Assembly: GCA_964604155.1 (NCBI GenBank)
Contig: CAZRXY010000002.1
Span: 1 to 37,934 of the forward strand
DNA: 37,934 nucleotides
Direction: 5' to 3'
From: Stygibacter sp964604155
GTDB lineage: Bacteria > Cloacimonadota > Cloacimonadia > Cloacimonadales > TCS61
Part shown: one piece after another, positions 33,280 to 37,934 of the stretch
How positions within the stretch are numbered: position 1 is the stretch's first letter
Layout of the letters: each line of letters opens with the position of its first letter
Program-made: the position numbers and the translations under genes
The notes under the pieces: generated by a model
Told to the model about the DNA's origin: nothing
The model's input: only the letters and a program-made list of their open reading frames with translations
Databases searched by the model: none

Positions 33280-33984
33280 CTATCTCCCTGTAATGCACGC
33301 TCGAAGACCGAAGATCGAAGTGCCCAGACGTATGAGATTCGCACCCTCTTCTATCGCAAGCTCATAATCATTGCTCATCCCCATAGAAAGCCACTGCATC
33401 TCTAAGGACGATAGCTGCCTGCCTATCTCATCACTCAGCAACCGAAGCTCAGAAAAACTCGCCCGTAAATCAAACTCATTATCCGTGAAACGCCCTATCG
33501 TCATTAATCCCGTCAACCGCAGATTGCTCAGCTCACTTACAGCTCCTGCCAATTCTACAGCACCCGCCGGCGATACACCAAATTTGCTCGCCTCGCCGGA
33601 TGTATTTACCTGAAGCAAAATCTCCTGTATATTTCCATCTCGCTCCACTCGCTTATTAAGTGCCTCCGCCAAATGAAAATTATCTATCGAATGAATTAAA
33701 GCCGGCTTGAACTCAAGTAATTTATTGATCTTATTTGTCTGAAGATGACCTATATAATGAAACTCCCGGTACAATCCCGAAAGAAATGGTAATTTTTCCG
33801 AAGCCTCCTGTACCCTGTTCTCTCCTATGTATTGCACACCCGCAAATAGCGCAGCCTTGATCGTCTCCACATCATGAGTCTTAGTCACTGCCAGTAACTT
33901 GATCTCATCACGCATACGACCCGACCGCTCAGCCGCAAAAGATATCCTGCTCTCTACTTCTTCCAAGCGTTCACTGATTTCCAT
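33280..33984 (-). CDS. yggS: YggS/PLPBP-family pyridoxal phosphate homeostasis protein
   Basis: A 234-residue fold-III PLP-binding protein without enzymatic activity of its own, which buffers PLP and affects amino-acid pools. The PLP lysine is K35 in LLAVTKTHD. The family signatures IGENRVQEASEKL, FHYIGHLQTNK, HSIDNFHLAEALNKR, LLQVNTSGEASKFG and the C-terminal WLSMGMSNDYELAIEEGANLIRLGTSIFG are all present, so it is complete. GGTGGAG lies upstream of the ATG. It is the first gene of the five-gene - strand operon. A TTGACA (complement of 34032-34037) lies 47 nt upstream, but again without a clear -10. Confidence 0.95.
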   Translation of the reverse strand: MEISERLEEVESRISFAAERSGRMRDEIKLLAVTKTHDVETIKAALFAGVQYIGENRVQEASEKLPFLSGLYREFHYIGHLQTNKINKLLEFKPALIHSIDNFHLAEALNKRVERDGNIQEILLQVNTSGEASKFGVSPAGAVELAGAVSELSNLRLTGLMTIGRFTDNEFDLRASFSELRLLSDEIGRQLSSLEMQWLSMGMSNDYELAIEEGANLIRLGTSIFGLRACITGR

Positions 33985-34323
33985 ATAACATTCTCCACCT
34001 TCAAAGAAACAGAATTTTTAACCCGCATGTATGTCAAGCTAAATGCCTCCCAAATCCAGAACCATACAATTAAATCACAAAACATAGGTACAGTAGTTCC
34101 AGGTATAGTTTTCCAAAAATACCGCCAATATCACCATGTTCCCACGACAATGCCAATTTTTTTAGAATTTTGCAGTACTTTCTGCCCAAAAAATACCACT
34201 AATAAATAACATAGCAAATATAAAACAGAAATAAACCGCAACAACAAAGATCAATCTAACATAAAAACTTCAGATTGTTCTTTGTGATTCTGCCAGAAGC
34301 GTTGTTAAAAGTAAATATGATAT

Positions 34324-34391
34324 GTGCGTTAATGCTAAATTAATATTAAATATCTGCAATTTGCAGATACGGAGCGAGTATCGTGCGTTAA
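34324..34391. repeat. GTGCGTTAA direct repeats flanking the palindrome
   Basis: GTGCGTTAA occurs at 34324-34332 and again at 34383-34391, each followed within a few bases by a GCTAAA block (a degenerate larger repeat). Their placement on either side of the palindrome suggests a multi-site control region. Confidence 0.4.
34351..34369. promoter_or_regulatory. perfect inverted repeat, candidate operator
   Basis: TATCTGCAA-T-TTGCAGATA forms a 19-nt palindrome with 9-nt arms, 60 nt upstream of the TATAAT at 34429 and between two GTGCGTTAA direct repeats. A dimeric helix-turn-helix regulator, possibly the Fis-type protein encoded at 36143, could bind here; this is inference from position. Confidence 0.45.
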
Positions 34392-34428
34392 AATTAAGCT
34401 AAAATGAACTGGACAGAAAACAGCTATT

Positions 34429-34434
34429 TATAAT
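34429..34434 (+). promoter_or_regulatory. candidate -10 element for the TPR kinase-regulator operon
   Basis: A perfect TATAAT, 32 nt upstream of ATG 34467. The best -35-like hexamer, TGGACA at 34410-34415, is only 13 nt away, so an activator may compensate or initiation may use another site. Confidence 0.35.
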
Positions 34435-34466
34435 GAATAGGTTTAGAGAGAAAAGCGAGGTAAATA

Positions 34467-36146
34467 ATGAGCAGTCGAAGTGAAATTGGTTTGTTGCAGG
34501 AGGAATTGCGATTAGAGACTTCGGAGTCCCGACGGGCAGGGGTATTGATCAAGCTTGCGGAATTGTACTGGCAGAACATGGAATATTCACAGTGCAAGAG
34601 ATATGCGGAAACTGCCTGCTATTATGCTGATCGTAGCGGAGCGGAGGAGCAATTGGCAGTGAGCTACTATCTGATAGGCTTGGCGGATAATTATCTAAAT
34701 CTATATGACGAGGCTTTGGAGAACCACGAGAAGGCGTTGCAGCTTAATAAAAAGCTGGGGATTAAAAAATCTGTGGCAGAAGGGTATAACAATATTGGTC
34801 AGATTTACTTGAATATTGGAGATTTAGCTAAAGCGGAGCAGTGTTTTGAGCAGTCAATCAAATGGTTTGAGTGTTTTTCGCGTGGTTATAATAATCTGGC
34901 GGTGGTGCTGATCAGGCGTGAAAGGTATCGTGAGGCTCTTGATTATATGCTGCGGGGACTTGAATTGATAGAATCCTCGGATTCACCTGATAAGCACCGG
35001 AGTCATGTGATAGCCGTGATCAATATTTCTGAGATTTATCTGAAGCTGGGAGAATATTCTACCGCGGAAGAATATGCTTTGAAGGGGATGGAGCTTTCGG
35101 CAGACCGGCATGATGACACGAGGATATATGGTATAATGGCTTATGGCAATCTGCTTTTGCAGCAGGACAAAAGCACAGAGGCAAAGCGGCATCTAATTGA
35201 GGCACTCGAGCTGGCGGAAAAGCAGGAGAACCGCGAAATCAGCAAGGAATTGTATCTATTGCTCTCACACTGCTGTGAGTTATCGGGGGAATATAAGCAA
35301 AGCCTGGACTATTTAAAGAGGCACATAGAGCTGGAGAAAAAGATCTATCAGGAGAGTCTGAGTAATCGTCTATCTCAGATACAGCGGGTTTATGAAGAAG
35401 AAAACGAGCAGCTTCGGGCACAGCAGATGATAGAAAAAGCCAGCCGCATAGCTACGATAGGTGCCATGAGTGCCGCTATCACGCATGAGATCAATCAGCC
35501 GCTGTGTGCTGTGAAAGTTTCTGCAGATGCCATTTTGTACTGGAAAAAGCGACGCCAGATTTCATTTCCTGATGATATTGAGGAGAGCCTGAAAACTATA
35601 ACTGAGGGTGCCGATCTGATCAATGAGATCATCCAGCATGTCCGCAGTTTCTGGAGACCTGAAGACGAGTCTGAGGGCGGACTGGCGGAAGTGAATAGCA
35701 CGATACTTAAGGCACTTGGGCTTTTGGAGCGTCAGATTTTCTCGCACGGGATATTTCTGGAGCAGGATTTTTGCGATCAGGGCTTGCAGGTGAAGATCTT
35801 GCCGGTTCATCTGGAGCAGGTGATCATCAATATTGTGGTGAATGCAGTTCATGCCCTGGATGAATGTGGTAAGCAGCGTAAAATCCTGCAGATTCGCACT
35901 TTTGAGCAAACTAAGCGGGCAGTGATAGAGATAAGTGATAATGCCTGCGGAGTAGCGGCAGAATTGCAGGAGAAGATATTTGATCCATTTTATACCACGA
36001 AACGTGATGGCAAAGGTATGGGGTTGGGACTGGCAATAGTCAGCAATTATCTCAAGAAATATGGGGGAGAGATTAAGCTGAGTGGCAATGAGCAGGGTGG
36101 TGCCAGTTTCAGAGTATTTTTGCCTCTATATAAGGAGCAGTCATGA
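34467..36146 (+). CDS. soluble TPR-containing sensor histidine kinase
   Basis: A 559-residue cytoplasmic kinase with no membrane helix. The first 310 residues are tetratricopeptide repeats (about seven; EGYNNIGQIYLNIGDLAKAE and VINISEIYLKLGEYSTAEE are clear units), followed by a coiled coil (about 295-330). The kinase core has the H-box AITHEINQPL (H340), of the NtrB/DctB type. The ATPase domain (about 410-556) has EQVIINIVVNAVHAL (N-box), ISDNACGV (G1), FDPFYTTK (F-box) and GKGMGLGLAIV (G2). The TPR part probably senses a protein partner. GAGG at 34457-34460 is a modest RBS. The stop and the next start overlap (ATGA), so kinase and regulator are a pair. Confidence 0.92.
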   Translation: MSSRSEIGLLQEELRLETSESRRAGVLIKLAELYWQNMEYSQCKRYAETACYYADRSGAEEQLAVSYYLIGLADNYLNLYDEALENHEKALQLNKKLGIKKSVAEGYNNIGQIYLNIGDLAKAEQCFEQSIKWFECFSRGYNNLAVVLIRRERYREALDYMLRGLELIESSDSPDKHRSHVIAVINISEIYLKLGEYSTAEEYALKGMELSADRHDDTRIYGIMAYGNLLLQQDKSTEAKRHLIEALELAEKQENREISKELYLLLSHCCELSGEYKQSLDYLKRHIELEKKIYQESLSNRLSQIQRVYEEENEQLRAQQMIEKASRIATIGAMSAAITHEINQPLCAVKVSADAILYWKKRRQISFPDDIEESLKTITEGADLINEIIQHVRSFWRPEDESEGGLAEVNSTILKALGLLERQIFSHGIFLEQDFCDQGLQVKILPVHLEQVIINIVVNAVHALDECGKQRKILQIRTFEQTKRAVIEISDNACGVAAELQEKIFDPFYTTKRDGKGMGLGLAIVSNYLKKYGGEIKLSGNEQGGASFRVFLPLYKEQS

Positions 36147-37570
36147 AGATTTTATTGATAGAGGATGATCCGCTGGTGAGCAGAACGATAGCTCAATTTT
36201 TGATCAAGCAGATGGGACATCTTGTGATCCAGGCAGATAATGGGATCAAGGGAATACAGTTATGCGAAAAAGAAGTTTTTCCTCTGATAATTTCCGATAT
36301 CAGAATGCCCGGTCTGGATGGTATCAGTTTTTTAAAGAAACTAAAGGCAGAAAAAGGCAAAGATGCTCCACCGGTAGTATTGATAACCGGTTTTGCTACC
36401 GTAGATATGGCGATAGAAGCCCTACGGGCTGGAGCCTTTGATCTGTTAAAGAAACCGGTGGACATTAACTGGCTGGCAGATGTGATAGATAAAGTGGATG
36501 CGCATTATAGATTGCTGGCAGAAAACCGGCAACTCAAGGATAAATTTGCGGAGACAATCGCTGGCGAATGCGGGCTCATGCAGGAAAAGATACATAAGCT
36601 GCAGGATGCTTATCGCGAGGTTGTGGGATTGGGCAGGATAGGATTTTTTTCGGCAAAGATGAAGGAATTGGTGAAGATAGCACTCAGGGCACATGCAAAC
36701 CCCGAGATTTCCGTATTGATAGAAGGCGAGACGGGGACTGGGAAGGATGTATTTGCCCGTCTGGTGCATTTTGGAGAGAACGGGTCACAAGGTGCTTATG
36801 TGGCAGTGAATTGTGCTTCTATTCCGGAGACACTTTTTGAAACTGAATTATTTGGCTATCAGGGAGGAGCTTTCACGGGTGCCAGTAAAAACGGGCAGAT
36901 AGGGAAAATGGAACTGGCAAATGAAGGTACGCTTTTTCTGGATGAAATCGGCGAGATGCCACTTAGTATGCAGCCCAAACTGCTAAAGGCTCTGCAGGAG
37001 CAGGAGATATACAGAATTGGCGGCGTCACGCCGGTAAAATTGAAATTCCGCATTATCTGCGCCACTAATTGCGATCTGGAGAAAATGGTGGAAGAAGGAA
37101 AATTCCGTAAAGACCTGTACTACAGGATAAATACGGCAAGATTGCTTATCCCGCCGCTGCGGGAAAGAAAAGAAGAAATTTTGCCTCTTGCCCAGATGTT
37201 TCTGGAAGAAATCGCCCGGAAAAACAGACAACCCGTGAAATTTCTCACTGAGGAAGCTATTAGACTGCTGAAAAATAATCACTGGGAAGGAAACGTGAGA
37301 CACTTGCAAAACGCGATAGAACGTGCCTGCTTCTTGTATGATGGCGATACTCTTGATGCAGAACACTTTATTTGCGAAAGCAGTCATAAGCCAGCCAAAG
37401 AGAATAGTAAAATTATCCTTGATCTACCTCTATCCGGCAGAACACTGGCAGAAATGCAGGAAGATATTGTAAAAAAAGTTCTAAAAATGCAGGATAACAA
37501 TAAAACCAGAGCGGCAAAATATCTGGGGATTTCTCATAACAGAGTGAGAAGGATACTAAAAGAAATGTAA
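36143..37570 (+). CDS. sigma-54-dependent response regulator (NtrC family), partner of the TPR kinase
   Basis: The protein (475 residues) has a receiver (about 1-120; acidic pocket EDD at 7-9, D52 in ISDIRMPGLDG, K in LLKKPVD), a linker, an AAA+ sigma-54 domain and a C-terminal helix-turn-helix. The AAA+ domain shows Walker A GETGTGKD (about 195-202), GAFTGA (about 242-247), Walker B GTLFLDEIGEM and LRERKEEILPL. The final helix-turn-helix (about 440-475; NKTRAAKYLGISHNRVRRILKEM) is Fis-like. The ATG overlaps the kinase stop by 4 nt. It should activate RpoN-dependent promoters; none with the canonical GG-N10-GC spacing was noticed in the intergenic regions of this window, so its targets probably lie elsewhere. 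Confidence 0.93.
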   Translation: MKILLIEDDPLVSRTIAQFLIKQMGHLVIQADNGIKGIQLCEKEVFPLIISDIRMPGLDGISFLKKLKAEKGKDAPPVVLITGFATVDMAIEALRAGAFDLLKKPVDINWLADVIDKVDAHYRLLAENRQLKDKFAETIAGECGLMQEKIHKLQDAYREVVGLGRIGFFSAKMKELVKIALRAHANPEISVLIEGETGTGKDVFARLVHFGENGSQGAYVAVNCASIPETLFETELFGYQGGAFTGASKNGQIGKMELANEGTLFLDEIGEMPLSMQPKLLKALQEQEIYRIGGVTPVKLKFRIICATNCDLEKMVEEGKFRKDLYYRINTARLLIPPLRERKEEILPLAQMFLEEIARKNRQPVKFLTEEAIRLLKNNHWEGNVRHLQNAIERACFLYDGDTLDAEHFICESSHKPAKENSKIILDLPLSGRTLAEMQEDIVKKVLKMQDNNKTRAAKYLGISHNRVRRILKEM

Positions 37571-37901
37571 ATTTGCTCCCAGCCACCGGTGACTCAGATT
37601 TGTTTAGATAAGTGTATGCTTTTCTGCACACGCTATTTGTTCTTGGCTGATTTTCTTCTTTAATTGCCCTTTTTATGATCGATCGATTCCGTTCTTAATC
37701 GGGATTTATCCCGGGGATATTTTTATCGAAGTCAGGTTTGGGTTTAAAACCCCGTATTTTTTTCTTTTTTGGTATCCACGAGTTAAAGCTCGTGGCAATT
37801 CATTATTAACGTACTGTCTTTATCATCTTGTAAATTAACTATATATATAATGCTATAGGGATGCTTATTGATATATATGAATTTCAAATGAAGGAGAGTG
37901 T
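37571..37901. other. intergenic region with a cluster of short palindromes
   Basis: No gene is seen in this 331-nt stretch. The main structure is three short inverted repeats between 37700 and 37795. The end of the stretch has AAGGAG at 37891-37896, a good RBS for a start at 37902. Confidence 0.5.
37700..37795. repeat. array of three short palindromes (REP-like)
   Basis: Three different hairpins with AT centres follow one another: CGGGAT-TT-ATCCCG (37700-37713), GGGTTT-A-AAACCC (37740-37752) and CCACGAG-TTAAAG-CTCGTGG (37776-37795). They are separated by T-rich spacers (ATTTTTAT, TTTTTTTCTTTTTT). The layout resembles the intergenic palindromic repeats spread by REP-associated tyrosine transposases in many bacteria. 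The first two could also serve as a terminator zone for the upstream operon. Confidence 0.5.
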
Positions 37902-37934
37902 GTGTCCCGTGAGAGTAAAATGAGTAGCTTCGTG
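37902..37934 (+). CDS. possible start of a gene running off the window
   Basis: GTG 37902 follows AAGGAG (37891-37896) at 5 nt and the frame stays open to the window end, encoding MSRESKMSSFV. An in-frame ATG lies at 37920. Eleven codons are too few to identify a product, and the frame could be open by chance. Confidence 0.35.
   Translation, partial: MSRESKMSSFV

Larger units (their letters stand above)
33985..34466. other. divergent intergenic region between yggS and the TPR kinase gene
   Basis: These 482 nt are AT-rich and hold no convincing gene; a 60-codon frame at 34027-34209 has no RBS and an unlikely composition. The yggS side has a TTGACA on the complement (34032-34037). The kinase side has a perfect inverted repeat (34351-34369), two copies of GTGCGTTAA (34324-34332 and 34383-34391) and a TATAAT (34429-34434), which together look like a regulated promoter. 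Confidence 0.5.

Noticed and set aside
33279..33344. N-terminal extension of the PlsY-like protein from ATG 33344
   Set aside because: It would overlap yggS by 65 nt, has no RBS and makes the protein longer than normal PlsY; GTG 33278 with GGGAGA is better.
34027..34209. A 60-codon open frame in the yggS/TPR-kinase spacer
   Set aside because: No ribosome binding site, no homology that I recognise, and a composition typical of translated AT-rich intergenic DNA.
37571..37901. Sigma-54 promoters (GG-N10-GC) near the NtrC-type regulators
   Set aside because: No convincing TGGCAC-N5-TTGCA-like site was found in the spacers around either regulator, so no target is proposed.
1..37934. CRISPR arrays, tRNA/rRNA genes, insertion sequences, phage genes, toxin-antitoxin or defence genes
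   Set aside because: Intergenic stretches were scanned by eye for repeated spacers, cloverleaf arms and terminal inverted repeats, and no protein matched a transposase, integrase, phage or defence family.

Overview
The window looks like chromosomal DNA of an uncultured bacterium of the Fibrobacteres-Chlorobi-Bacteroidetes (FCB) type, and Candidatus Cloacimonadota is my best guess. The evidence is moderate to low GC, a large secreted beta-helix protein ending in a Por/type IX-style C-terminal sorting domain, stand-alone PASTA and BatA/von Willebrand proteins, and strong Shine-Dalgarno sequences combined with frequent TTG and GTG starts. The placement is inferred from gene content; no 16S or tRNA gene is visible.

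Layout. 324-4145 (+): yebC, ruvC, ruvA and rsmB, tightly packed, then a small PASTA membrane protein. 4283-5899 (+): an Aas-type acyl-ACP/acyl-CoA ligase. 6241-7695 (+): an M23 (LytM) lipoprotein endopeptidase with an unexpected C-terminal membrane helix. 7838-13068 (+): four consecutive genes for uncharacterised membrane proteins (a 994-residue fibronectin-III-like/DUF6754-like protein plus three smaller proteins). They have strong RBSs and gaps of 6-15 nt and end at a bidirectional terminator. 13111-17256 (-): a SpoU methyltransferase behind gatE-gatD, the archaeal-type Glu-tRNA(Gln) amidotransferase. 17447-20056 (+): the secreted beta-helix protein. 20159-22771 (+): alaS, ending at a second bidirectional terminator. 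22878-24659 (-): a PpiD/SurA-like chaperone-isomerase. 24899-28638 (+): a hybrid histidine kinase and a sigma-54 activator with 1-nt overlap. 28647-33984 (-): a compact operon, in transcription order yggS, plsY-like, YghO-like acyltransferase, PAP2 membrane enzyme, BatA/vWA protein. 34467-37570 (+): a second, soluble TPR histidine kinase and sigma-54 activator pair. 37571-37934: a palindrome-rich spacer, then probably the first codons of another gene.

Function. The left and centre hold information-processing housekeeping genes (translation, Holliday junction resolution, rRNA modification, tRNA charging). A lipid theme runs through the acyl ligase, the PlsY-like protein, the PAP2 enzyme and the YghO-like acyltransferase; the last two, adjacent and overlapping, suggest synthesis of an unusual (possibly sphingolipid-like) lipid. 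The most novel parts are the four-gene membrane system, whose first and third proteins appear to share a related domain, and the complete archaeal-type GatDE pair in a bacterial setting. No CRISPR array, insertion sequence, prophage or RNA gene was found.
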